A DNA stretch of 64,000 nucleotides, taken from assembly GCA_902800715.1 (NCBI GenBank), contig CADCFN010000006.1:1-64000 (forward strand), read 5' to 3'. The position numbers were made by a program, and so were the translations under genes. Below, in pieces: positions 17,017 to 26,000 of this stretch. The notes under the pieces were generated by a model that saw only the letters and a program-made list of their open reading frames with translations, ran no database searches and was not told the origin of the DNA. The stretch comes from an uncultured Bacteroidales bacterium (GTDB taxonomy: Bacteria > Bacteroidota > Bacteroidia > Bacteroidales > Muribaculaceae). Positions within the stretch are counted from its first letter, which is position 1; each line of letters begins with the position of its first letter.

Positions 17017-17098
17017 TTCAGTTTTTAGTTTTAAGCTTTCAGCGGCATCCGCATTAAGTTGAAAACTGACAACTGAAAACTGACAACTGAAAACTAAA
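17017..17098 (+). repeat. Mirrored heptanucleotide tracts around GCGGCATCCGC (BCCP-OadB gap)
   Basis: Left arm: TTCAGTT, TTTAGTT, TTAAGCT, TTCAGCG; core GCGGCATCCGC near 17042-17052; right arm: AACTGAC, AACTGAA, AACTGAC, AACTGAA, AACTAAA (17064-17098). It fills the gap up to 5 bases before the next ATG. Confidence 0.85.
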
Positions 17099-17103
17099 AA
17101 GCT

Positions 17104-18258
17104 ATGATACTGCTTGACAATTTCCTGTTTACCAAGCTGTTAGACTTCTGGCATTTTACCGGATTCTACAACTTTGATTGGACTAACCTGATCATGATTC
17201 TGGTGGGTTTGTTCTTCATCTATCTCGCCATTAAGCATGATTTTGAGCCTATGCTGCTCGTGCCCATCGGCTTCGGTATCCTGATTGGTAACATACCTTT
17301 CCAGCCCGGCAACGAGATCGGCATCTATGAGGACGGTTCAGTGCTCAACATCCTATACCAAGGTGTGCGCAACGGCTGGTATCCGCCCCTCATCTTCCTG
17401 GGCATCGGTGCGATGACCGACTTCAGCGCGCTGCTTGCCAATCCCAAGCTGATGCTTGTGGGTGCAGCAGCGCAGTTCGGTATCTTCGGTGCCTACATGA
17501 TTGCCCTGTTCCTGGGCTTCATGCCTGACCAGGCCGGTGCCATCGCCATCATTGGCGGCGCCGACGGTCCCACCGCCATCTTCCTGTCGTCTAAACTGGC
17601 ACCTAACCTGATGGGTGCGATTGCCGTGAGTGCCTATAGTTACATGGCGCTCGTGCCGGTAATCCAGCCACCCATCATGCGCCTGTTGACGACCGAGAAA
17701 GAGCGCAAGATGCGCATGAAACCCGCCCGCAAGGTCAGCCAGCTGGAGAAGATTATCTTCCCCATTTTCGGTCTGTTGCTCACCTGCTTTGTCGTTCCCT
17801 CGGCAATTCCTCTGCTGGGTATGCTGTTCTTCGGCAACCTGCTGCGTGAGAGTGGCGTGACCAAGCGCCTGGCCCACACTGCCAGCAACGCGATGACCGA
17901 CATCGTGACCATTCTGTTGGGTATGACCGTGGGTGCATCGACCCAGGCATCGCAGTTCCTGACCAAGGAGACCATCTTTATCTTCTTCCTTGGTTTCTGC
18001 GCCTTTGTCATCGCTACCTGCTCGGGTGTGCTGTTCGTGAAACTGTTCAACCTTATCCTGCCCAAGAGCAAGAGGTTGAACCCGCTGATTGGCAATGCCG
18101 GTGTATCGGCTGTGCCTATGGCTGCACGCATCAGCAACGACCAGGGCTTGAAGGCCGATCCCAGCAACTACCTGCTCATGCACGCCATGGGTCCCAATGT
18201 GGCCGGCGTGATTGGCTCGGCAGTAGCCGCTGGTGTCCTCCTGGGCTTCCTGGGATAA
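17104..18258 (+). CDS. Sodium ion-translocating decarboxylase beta subunit
   Basis: 384 aa, highly hydrophobic with about nine to eleven membrane segments. Signature stretches: [19 protein letters not shown], with the Asp used in Na+ transport, and [18 protein letters not shown] near the C-terminus. It decarboxylates carboxybiotin and exports Na+. Together with the alpha subunit, OadG and BCCP it couples propionate formation to a sodium gradient. The gene ends at a strong hairpin (18279-18331), the operon terminator. Confidence 0.95.
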   Translation: MILLDNFLFTKLLDFWHFTGFYNFDWTNLIMILVGLFFIYLAIKHDFEPMLLVPIGFGILIGNIPFQPGNEIGIYEDGSVLNILYQGVRNGWYPPLIFLGIGAMTDFSALLANPKLMLVGAAAQFGIFGAYMIALFLGFMPDQAGAIAIIGGADGPTAIFLSSKLAPNLMGAIAVSAYSYMALVPVIQPPIMRLLTTEKERKMRMKPARKVSQLEKIIFPIFGLLLTCFVVPSAIPLLGMLFFGNLLRESGVTKRLAHTASNAMTDIVTILLGMTVGASTQASQFLTKETIFIFFLGFCAFVIATCSGVLFVKLFNLILPKSKRLNPLIGNAGVSAVPMAARISNDQGLKADPSNYLLMHAMGPNVAGVIGSAVAAGVLLGFLG

Positions 18259-18278
18259 AGACCATCGGTTAATAGTTA

Positions 18279-18331
18279 AAAGAGAATAGTTAATAGTGGG
18301 CCATGTGCCACAACTATTAACTATTCTCTTT
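18279..18331 (+). terminator. Long hairpin between convergent genes, itself built of heptads
   Basis: A perfect 19-bp stem (18279-18297 with 18313-18331) around a 15-base loop. The stem contains AATAGTT/AATAGTG-type 7-base steps like the repeat tracts. It is symmetric and flanked by T/A-rich DNA on both sides, so it probably terminates both the decarboxylase operon and the convergent gene. Confidence 0.8.
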
Positions 18332-18359
18332 ATTTATCAATCACAATTTGTTGAGTGTA

Positions 18360-19655
18360 CTATGCTATTCTTTTATGGTAAACATACACATCTCCAGGTT
18401 GTGAGCAATCAAATAAAAGTTCTTCTGGCCTATTGAACTGTGTAGAGAGAGCTTTCTGCAATTGTGTTATCTCCTGTTGCGTTTCGGAATAATAACAGCC
18501 TTCACTATCAATAAACAGTTTTTTTATCTCAAAAAATCTTTCTTGAGCGGTGTCGGATTTATATTCCGCATCATTAGCATAACCAGCTAGTGTGGAGATA
18601 AAATAATCTTTTAGCTCTTGGTGTATGCCATGATGGATACGGTTTGCTGATTGAGTGTTATAGCCATTGAACGATAATAATATATCATTCAGCTTATCCA
18701 GAGACAACGAGTCAGTTCCAAGCTTGGATAATAATTTCACATAGATTAATTCTCCGATTTGAGATGCAACACTAATCCCTTGAGCCATATCATTTAGATA
18801 GAAAAAATCACTTCTCCTAAGAATAGAAAGCGCACTAAGTAATTCACCAGCATTCGTCCAATTCTCTGCACCGAGCCATTCCTGCTTAACTTTTTCTGCT
18901 GCCTTTCTCATTTGAATGATATAATTGAAATACATGTCTTGTATATCAATCAATCTCATTCTCAGCAAAATCAAATCATCGATGCTATATGAATTCTGTT
19001 TTGCTAGGATTTGAAAAAATGATATTGCAGATTGAAGTTTTCCTTGATAGGAAGCCTCAATCTTATTGATAATCGTATCAATCTTTTCATTCAATGCATT
19101 CAACTGTTTTGTTATTCCATTCATATAGTATTGACCAGTTACCATAGAGAGGACTTGAAAAACAATAATCGGACTGAAAGTAGTTCCACTTGCCTGTACA
19201 AATCCCCTTTGGGCTACTATTCTTCCACTTTCAGATATCTGCATTGAACTAATTCCACCCGAAGACAAGTGCATCAACTGTGATACGGGTGCCGTTGCTT
19301 GATACAACCCATTCAAACCGTTTTGAATAAGCATACCTTGAGTGCCTAGCGCCATTCCTGATGAAACCACATCATATAAACCTCTACGCTCATTTTTAGT
19401 CATCGGGATACACTCATATCCTTCTGGTATGTCGATTGTTTGCAATCTATCAAAAACAAGTGGAGCTGCAGAATTGCTTGCAGGGTTCAGAGTGAATTGG
19501 GTAATTTCAGGAATGGGCAGTTGCGAATTATAAGTTGCGCAACATTCACTTTCATCGCTAACGGATTCTGATTCAATCATATCCTGCTCGATGAATTCTT
19601 CTGATTCTTGCTTGAAAAAGCCAAAATAATTTAAAATCCTTTTTAAAATATTCAT
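18360..19655 (-). CDS. Protein of unknown function with a central hydrophobic segment; AT-rich accessory gene
   Basis: 431 aa, not recognised with certainty. It has an acidic N-terminus (residues about 15-38), a Gly/Ser/Met-rich region with GMALGTQGMLIQNGLNGLY and RIVAQRGFVQA, a hydrophobic stretch (SPIIVFQVLSMVTGQYYMNG, near 162-181), then NGITKQLNALNEKIDTIINK, a coiled-coil-like start to a mostly helical C-terminal half. The order of a pore-like hydrophobic piece plus 'KQLNALNEKID' recalls uncharacterised proteins of Firmicutes and Bacteroidetes accessory regions, from memory only. Base composition is far more AT-rich than in the neighbours, and AT-rich non-coding DNA follows upstream: signs of horizontal origin. 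No signal peptide. Confidence 0.75.
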   Translation of the reverse strand: MNILKRILNYFGFFKQESEEFIEQDMIESESVSDESECCATYNSQLPIPEITQFTLNPASNSAAPLVFDRLQTIDIPEGYECIPMTKNERRGLYDVVSSGMALGTQGMLIQNGLNGLYQATAPVSQLMHLSSGGISSMQISESGRIVAQRGFVQASGTTFSPIIVFQVLSMVTGQYYMNGITKQLNALNEKIDTIINKIEASYQGKLQSAISFFQILAKQNSYSIDDLILLRMRLIDIQDMYFNYIIQMRKAAEKVKQEWLGAENWTNAGELLSALSILRRSDFFYLNDMAQGISVASQIGELIYVKLLSKLGTDSLSLDKLNDILLSFNGYNTQSANRIHHGIHQELKDYFISTLAGYANDAEYKSDTAQERFFEIKKLFIDSEGCYYSETQQEITQLQKALSTQFNRPEELLFDCSQPGDVYVYHKRIA

Positions 19656-19886
19656 ATTAAAAAAATGATAAAAAATTAGTTAAACGTATTCAAACAACAT
19701 AGAGCATAGTTCGCAGCTTTTTCTATCATATCAAATTGTTTTTTTTAATAATAGCAGGGCAACTGGCTGTTATTATGATACTTATGATATCCCTATCTTT
19801 AATAACATTACCAACAGTAAGTTTTTCCAAACAACTTAATAATAGAGTTAGATACCTACGATAACATCAATGAAAGTATTGTTGTG
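19656..19886. other. AT-rich intergenic stretch without recognised genes
   Basis: About 230 bases of AT-rich DNA between the unknown gene and the smpB terminator. No open frame with coding character, tRNA-like fold or clear promoter was found. Confidence 0.5.
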
Positions 19887-19928
19887 GAAAAGGATGGTTC
19901 GCTTACTGAAATTTAAGCGAACCATCCT
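19887..19928 (-). terminator. smpB terminator
   Basis: Perfect 15-bp stem AGGATGGTTCGCTTA/TAAGCGAACCATCCT with an 8-base loop. On the minus strand it is followed by TTTTCC, about 57 bases downstream of the smpB stop. Confidence 0.8.
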
Positions 19929-19984
19929 ATATAATTACTATTGAATTCTATGATCAGAACCTAATAGATATGGTATGGATGAGG

Positions 19985-20449
19985 TTAGTGTTTGAACATG
20001 CGGTCGATGGTGCGCTTGTCCTCGCGCTCCTTGATGGACTGGCGCTTGTCGTACTGACGCTTGCCTCGTGCTGTTGCGATGACCAGCTTGGCAAGGCCAC
20101 GCTCGTTGATGAAGAGGCGCAGAGGGACGATGGCGATACCGGGCTGCTGGGTGTCGCGGGCGATGCGGCGTATTTCCTTGCGGTTGAGCAGCAACTTGCG
20201 GTCGCGATGGGTAGTGTGGTTGTTATAGGAACCGTAACTGTACTCGGCAATGTACATGTTCTTGACCCAAATCTCACCATTGATGACCATACAATAGGTA
20301 TCGGTCAGGCCGCACTTGCCCTGACGGATGGACTTGATTTCGGTGCCCGTGAGCACAATGCCCGTAGTGAACGTCTCGATAATCTCATAGTCGAACGTCG
20401 CCTTGCGGTTCTTGATATTGATTGTATTGTGATTGTTGTTAGCTGCCAT
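19985..20449 (-). CDS. smpB: SsrA-binding protein SmpB
   Basis: 154 aa, usual length. It delivers tmRNA to stalled ribosomes for trans-translation. Visible are [34 protein letters not shown] (tmRNA-binding OB-fold), [15 protein letters not shown] and the basic C-terminal tail ([15 protein letters not shown]...IDRMFKH) that reaches the decoding centre. The tmRNA gene itself was not seen. The Yip1-like gene ends 12 bases upstream, so the two are probably one transcript. Confidence 0.97.
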   Translation of the reverse strand: MAANNNHNTINIKNRKATFDYEIIETFTTGIVLTGTEIKSIRQGKCGLTDTYCMVINGEIWVKNMYIAEYSYGSYNNHTTHRDRKLLLNRKEIRRIARDTQQPGIAIVPLRLFINERGLAKLVIATARGKRQYDKRQSIKEREDKRTIDRMFKH

Positions 20450-20461
20450 AGGAAGGGAAAA

Positions 20462-21013
20462 TTACTTGATAATAAACAGGTGTTCCATGATGGTCTTCAA
20501 CAGTAAAGGTAAACCCAACAGCAAGAACGATGAGATCAAGACAAACTTGGGAACCTTATCTTTCCTGACATACAGATTATCGGTGCCACGATAGACCATC
20601 CACGGCAAATATGTCATCAGGAACAGGACTGGCGTGAAATCGTCAGGCAACAGGTTTCTCAAGATGAGCAACAGCACCATGAAGATAAGATTATAGAGAA
20701 TGAAATCGTTCATGCGTGCAGTTCCCCATTCGGACTTGACCAACTCGGGGTAAAAGCCACCAAGTAGATACACAATGATAAAATAGGCGACAAAAAAGGA
20801 CGAAACCATCACAATCCCATTCAGCAATGAATAGCCGAACGAGATGGTGCGGTCATAAATCATTGGCACAAAGCAAGATAGAGCCAGCACCACAAGCAGT
20901 GGGACATAGACACTCTTCATCACTTTACCCACAGGAATGTTTGACTCGTTAATGAGTTCCCACCCGTATTTAGGGGCGGTAATCACACAAAATATGTTAT
21001 GCCAAATACTCAT
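20462..21013 (-). CDS. Yip1/DUF1282-like integral membrane protein
   Basis: 183 aa from the ATG at 21013 (MSIWHNIFCVITAPKYGW). Five hydrophobic segments are visible, starting near residues 30, 55, 95, 115 and 160. The IF.VITAPKYGWE start is typical of Yip1-family proteins in Bacteroidetes. A longer reading from 21082 is rejected because the -7 box at 21032-21039 lies inside it. Function unknown; co-transcribed with smpB. Confidence 0.75.
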   Translation of the reverse strand: MSIWHNIFCVITAPKYGWELINESNIPVGKVMKSVYVPLLVVLALSCFVPMIYDRTISFGYSLLNGIVMVSSFFVAYFIIVYLLGGFYPELVKSEWGTARMNDFILYNLIFMVLLLILRNLLPDDFTPVLFLMTYLPWMVYRGTDNLYVRKDKVPKFVLISSFLLLGLPLLLKTIMEHLFIIK

Positions 21014-21031
21014 ACTCTTTTTTAGCGGGTG

Positions 21032-21039
21032 CAAAGATA
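21032..21039 (-). promoter_or_regulatory. -7 element of the Yip1-like/smpB transcript
   Basis: TATCTTTG on the minus strand, exact TAnnTTTG, 18 bases before the ATG; the leader would be about a dozen bases. The -33 region is weak. It decides the start of the downstream gene. Confidence 0.55.
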
Positions 21040-21105
21040 CATAATAAATTAGACATACAGACCTCTTGTCGCAATAATTCATAACTGCAAAAATCGCGCC
21101 ATTTT

Positions 21106-21136
21106 TTTGACTTCAATGAAAAAAACAGTAATTTTG
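21106..21136 (+). promoter_or_regulatory. Promoter of the nitroreductase lipoprotein gene
   Basis: TTTG (21106-21109), 19-base spacer, TAATTTTG (21129-21136): full consensus. The ATG follows at 21182. Confidence 0.8.
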
Positions 21137-21181
21137 CAATCCAAGACAAACTTTTTATTCACTCTTTCAATCAATTACAAA

Positions 21182-21820
21182 ATGAAAAAATCGCTTTTTG
21201 CATTTGCTGTAGTCCTGCTGTCGCTGGGTTCATGTAACGCCCCAAATGGTGAAAACCAAGGCTCCAGCGCAGGCAACGCCGATAATCAGGCCGCCATCGA
21301 GAACATCATGACGCGCTCCAGCATCCGCCATTTCAAGGAGCAGCCCGTTGAACAGGAGAAAATCGACATCATGCTCAAGGCTGCCATGGCAGCGCCCACA
21401 GCAGTGAACCTGCAACCGTGGCACTTTATTGTCATTACTGACAAAGCTATCATGAAAGCATTGTCAGGTCCGAGCCCCGCCAACGCTCCGCTGCTGATTG
21501 CTGTGTGCGGTAATACCGACAAGAACGTCTTGCCCGACGGCAAAACCAAAGTGCCCGACTTCTGGGTTGAAGACGCATCGGCAGCGACCGAGAACCTGCT
21601 GCTCGCCGCCCATGCCCTGGGACTGGGTGCCGTGTGGACCGCTGCCTATCCCGCTATGGACCGCGTCGAGGTGATTGCGAAGGTGCTCGGCTGCCCGAAG
21701 AACATCGTTCCGCTGGCTGTGGTTCGCATCGGCTATCCCGATGAGGAGCCTAAAATCAAGAACAAGTTCAAGGAGGAGAACATCAGCTACAACAGGTACG
21801 GTGGCAAGAAGAAGCAGTAA
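21182..21820 (+). CDS. Nitroreductase-family lipoprotein
   Basis: 212 aa. The ATG at 21182 begins a lipoprotein signal, MKKSLFAFAVVLLSLGSC, with lipobox LGSC; an upstream in-frame start lies before or within the promoter and is not used. The nitroreductase fold follows: RSSIRHFKEQPVEQEKID, MKAAMAAPTAVNLQPWHF (FMN phosphate and ring contacts), a middle ATENLLLAAHALGLGAVW helix and the terminal PLAVVRIGYPDEEP. It probably binds FMN and reduces nitro- or quinone-like compounds with NAD(P)H. A lipid-anchored, extracytoplasmic form is less common than the cytosolic one, and its electron donor there is unclear. Confidence 0.88.
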   Translation: MKKSLFAFAVVLLSLGSCNAPNGENQGSSAGNADNQAAIENIMTRSSIRHFKEQPVEQEKIDIMLKAAMAAPTAVNLQPWHFIVITDKAIMKALSGPSPANAPLLIAVCGNTDKNVLPDGKTKVPDFWVEDASAATENLLLAAHALGLGAVWTAAYPAMDRVEVIAKVLGCPKNIVPLAVVRIGYPDEEPKIKNKFKEENISYNRYGGKKKQ

Positions 21821-21845
21821 CACTTTCCATCAAGTCCAGGAAGAA

Positions 21846-21882
21846 AATAAAGACCGTCTCAAGAGTTGAGATGGTCTTTATT
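21846..21882 (+). terminator. Bidirectional hairpin between convergent genes
   Basis: AATAAAGACC(g)TCTCAA / TTGAGA(t)GGTCTTTATT: 16 base pairs with one mismatch and a 3-base loop, flanked by A/T runs on both sides. Confidence 0.85.
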
Positions 21883-21906
21883 GTGCTTAACACACTCCTA
21901 TCACAG

Positions 21907-23064
21907 TCAGAAGAGGAAGGTGTGATAAAGTTCGGGTGAATAGATGCTCGCCGGATTAAGGAATGCCTTGAGAATCTCGTAATAGACATAATAGAAATTC
22001 AAGAACGCCACTCCTGAAAAGACAAGCCACTTGCGCTCACGCCACAGGTAGCACAATGTATATCCCATCATGACGAGGAAACAAGCCCTCATCAATTCAC
22101 CGGGACGGCTGAGGTATTGCGTCGTGTTGGCAAACAGGTTGATATAGGCCATATAGACCAGGGTGAAACGATACAAGGCCGACAAATACCTGTCCCCAGA
22201 GAACATACGCTTGATGGCAGGATAGTACCACATCATGACCAGACAGGAGAGCAAGGGGAACATCCTTGAGGGTCCCATCACGGGCCGGAAAGCATATTCC
22301 AAGTCATTGGACATGAACAGGCGGTAATAGTGACCGTAACCCAGCACGTCAGCAATGCTGCCAAGCGTGTCAAAAATCCACTTGACCCAAATGGGGAATG
22401 TGCCCAACAGTACACAAACCGCCAGCAGAACAAACGGCACCCAGCGCTTCATGCGGCGCACGGGAATCAATGGCACCAAGTAAAGCGGCAGGAAGAAGAC
22501 GCACATCTTGTGTATCGATATTGCCACCAACGACAACAGCAGATAAAGCCAGAACTTGCGCCGGACAATCAACTCGACCATCACCACAAAGAGGCACTCC
22601 ACTACCGACTGCCTGACAAACCCCATCCAAAAGATAAAATAAGGCCCCATGAAGATGCACAATGCAATCCACGGCAGCAACACCTTGCGGTGCCGCAGTG
22701 CATATGTCAACAGCATAATCTGTATTGCAGCCCAAAAGGCGAAATAGATGGAGAAATGCACTCCAGCCTTAGCCATCGCATGGGTGACGAGCGCAAAGCC
22801 GGGCTCGAAATTCTCACGAGAATATTCACCCAGCGACTGTATGCTCACATAGTAGCTGTAGTACATGTTATAGTCCCAGCTGGTCTGCCAGCGGAGGGCC
22901 GAAACCAGAACATAGAGTGACACACCCACGATGATTTCCCATGACCACCAGGGCAGTTCTACCCCACCCCGTGACAACAACCGTTGTTCCCTGGCGCTGA
23001 CATGATTGCCCAGCCAAGCCATAGCCAAAGCAGCACCAGTGTAAACAATCAAGCTGAGTATCAT
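21907..23064 (-). CDS. EpsG-family membrane protein (polysaccharide polymerase-like)
   Basis: 385 aa with about ten membrane segments. The YVLVSALRWQTSWDYNMYY motif, an Arg-rich GxRxxVGTD-like loop, and the following SYYVSIQSL are typical of EpsG/Wzy-like polymerases. It probably elongates an extracellular or surface polysaccharide. It starts 12 bases after the sprA stop and is the last gene of that cluster; no glycosyltransferases are adjacent, which is unusual for this family. Confidence 0.75.
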   Translation of the reverse strand: MILSLIVYTGAALAMAWLGNHVSAREQRLLSRGGVELPWWSWEIIVGVSLYVLVSALRWQTSWDYNMYYSYYVSIQSLGEYSRENFEPGFALVTHAMAKAGVHFSIYFAFWAAIQIMLLTYALRHRKVLLPWIALCIFMGPYFIFWMGFVRQSVVECLFVVMVELIVRRKFWLYLLLSLVAISIHKMCVFFLPLYLVPLIPVRRMKRWVPFVLLAVCVLLGTFPIWVKWIFDTLGSIADVLGYGHYYRLFMSNDLEYAFRPVMGPSRMFPLLSCLVMMWYYPAIKRMFSGDRYLSALYRFTLVYMAYINLFANTTQYLSRPGELMRACFLVMMGYTLCYLWRERKWLVFSGVAFLNFYYVYYEILKAFLNPASIYSPELYHTFLF

Positions 23065-23076
23065 GCTAGAATGATG

Positions 23077-26000
23077 TTATTTAACCAGATTCATCGTGAT
23101 CTGAATACCATAATTGCTGTTGGTCGTGGGATAGGACGACGTCGAAACAAGCGGTGTATTGGCATTATAGTCAAAGAATGCACCGAAAGTGATGCGCTTG
23201 CTGATAACGTAATTGGCAGCGAAGTTGATGCCCAGGGTGCGAGTGCCACTGGTGGGCTGAGGCTTGTCGGCCACAATAGAGCGCACACCATCTTGATCTA
23301 CAGTTCTCCACTTGCGAATCAGCGACGTATTGCTCAGCAGCTTCACGCCAAAGGTGAGCTGGAGGTCATTGTTCACGTTCTGCTGCTTGGTCTTGAGCCT
23401 GAGCACCTGATTGAAATTGGCAATCTTATAGTTGGCGGTAATCGATAACTCATTGGAGCCCACCTCCGTGAGCTGTCCTGCCGATGACATAAGCGACATG
23501 TTGCGCTTGATATTGTACTTGGCATCGAGCGTGAGGCCGTTATTCAAAGTCGCCGTAATTCCAAAGAAGGGTAAGAACTCCTCGCGCAATGACACTGATG
23601 AGATACTATAGGGCGATGAAGGTATCACTTCTTCGGTCACAACATTTTGGGTGAAACCAAGCCCATTGCCAATGGTTACCCAGTCACTGAAGGAGGTGAA
23701 GTTATCCACCATATAGGTGCATGAGTAATTATGGCTTATTTGGAATGACTTGAACAGTTTCTTGAAGAAGGGGATGCGACCGAGTCCATCATAGGAAATC
23801 CTCCAGTTGGGCAGAATAGCCTTGATACCAGGGAACGGGTTCATGTCAATCTTGGCGGCATTCTTTCCCGAGTAGGCTGCCATGAAGGCCGGAATCAGAA
23901 CATCGCTGCTCGACGGGTTAACAGCACCGTTTTCTATACTATATGGACTGCCAACTATACCTTTAGCCCGCGTGTATGAGGCATCAGGATAGGTAGTGCC
24001 CAGGTAACGCTGCTGTATCCTTTCGGTAACAGTAGGAATGTTGGCGATGAACTGATCGAACGTCGCGCTTTTGTAATCATTGGTAGACTTCACTGTCTTG
24101 AGAGCAGATGCCAGAGCCACATGGGTCTTGGAGAACCTACCACCATAAATAACCCTTGGATTCTCATACATGAACTGAATCTGGTTCGTGCGGTTGTCGG
24201 TGTGGTTACCTTTGAGCGATATTACAAGTCCAGCAATAGGTTCTATCTTAACTTCGATGTCTAACTCCCGGTTGAGCGTATAGATTGCAGGCGTGGTTTG
24301 GGTGCGGTCACCCTTGAGCCAATTGCGTTCAAGAGCCTTCTCGATATAAGAATCGTCAACAAAGCCGAAGGCGAAGTCCATACCAGGAGCCATGACATTA
24401 TAATGGGTAGACTGGCCAAAGATGTCACCGATTTCAGGCATGTACTGAGGAACCGACAATATCTTGGTGCCCTTATAATTAACTTTAATATCGCGCACGC
24501 TCATGAGCAGACGGCAAGTATATTGCGCGGCTTCGGTGAAGAAGTTCTTGGTTTCAGCCTTCTGTACCTCGGTAACGGTGAACTTGAGATTTTCTTCACC
24601 CAAAGTCGTAATTTCAACATTGTCCTTGTCCTTGACCTTAAAATCAATCTTGAAGGGCTTGTCATCGGTAGTGGTTGCCGTCACTTTCACGTTCTTGACA
24701 CCCAACTTGTGGTTGATGACAATAGCCGAGTCAGGACTCAACTTGATGGTGCGGTTAAACTTCTTGGGTTTCTCCCGCTTTGCCGGCTTGTTTCGCTTTG
24801 TATTCTTGCTGGAGAAGCGTTCATCCACCTTCTTGAGATAAGGCACCTTGCCATAGAACTGTTCTAATGCCAAGCGTCCATCTATGGAGTACTGCGTGTT
24901 GCTATTAATGATATTACCCGACGAAATCGATTCGATAATGGCACCACGATCCCAGCGGTATTTTGAATCATACTTCGCATTGGCTGAAATCCAGCTCAGA
25001 ATAGGAATCTGAGAGAACGGCGCAACATAGTTCACAATAAACGACTGTTCATACTTCCAAGGTGTACCCAATTCCTTGATTGACCTCATTACCGAGTCTC
25101 TCCAGTCGCGGTAGGCATCAGGGAAAAGCTTCTTGTTTACCTGTCCCACAGGCTCCATAATGTGAGCCTGGGTATTGCTTTGGAAAGACATCTTCAAGGA
25201 GTTAGTCAATTTCCATGACAACGCAAATTGGCGGTCCCACAGGAAGTCCTTGCTGACCGAAACAGGTAAGTCGATGTCAATACCGGTCTCGTTGCGTGTC
25301 TGCTGCTCAGTGTAATTACGCGTGATGGTGGTACGGAACGAGATATTCTCGGGCAACCAGTTAAGTCCCCAATCACGGAAGAACTTCATGCTCTTGTTCT
25401 TCTCATTAATAAAATAAGAGAACGGCTTGAACGGCTTGACATAGGGCGACCAGCTATACACCATACTGCCATTGTAGTAATTGGTGTTATCGTATTCATT
25501 CTCGGGATCACTGAGATGCCGCTTGTTGGAGACGTAGCTGAACGAGAAGTTATCGGGATCCCAGGGCATGGGATTCTTCGACTTGATGCCAAACTTGAGT
25601 CCATTAATAGAGAAGCTCTTATCAATATGGCGGGTGACAGCATAGTTCATGATACTGTCTTTCTGTGCCTTGGTCTCACAAATATCAACAGCTTCTTTAA
25701 GCCTTACGTCTTGATCCAAAGGATTGTATTTAGGCGTCGTCTTATCGTTGCTGTAAAAATAATAGATGGGCGCTTGGAGTTTAACCTTCTCAGGAACAAA
25801 CCGTCCTAAATCAGAATTAACCGTGATGCTGTACTGATCGAGGTTGTCCTTACGACGCATCGTCAGGCCCTGGTCCACCGAGCCGAATCCCTCGGTCTCC
25901 TTGTGGAAGCCCATCTTCAACTGGGCGATATCGCTCATGCTCAGCTCCATCAAGGCCTCGGCTGCCCAACCACCCTCGGAATCAAAGTCGGTTACACGCA

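Noticed and set aside
20462-21082. Longer start for the Yip1-like protein at 21082
   Set aside because: It would place the -7 box inside the coding region; the family start is at MSIWHNIF.
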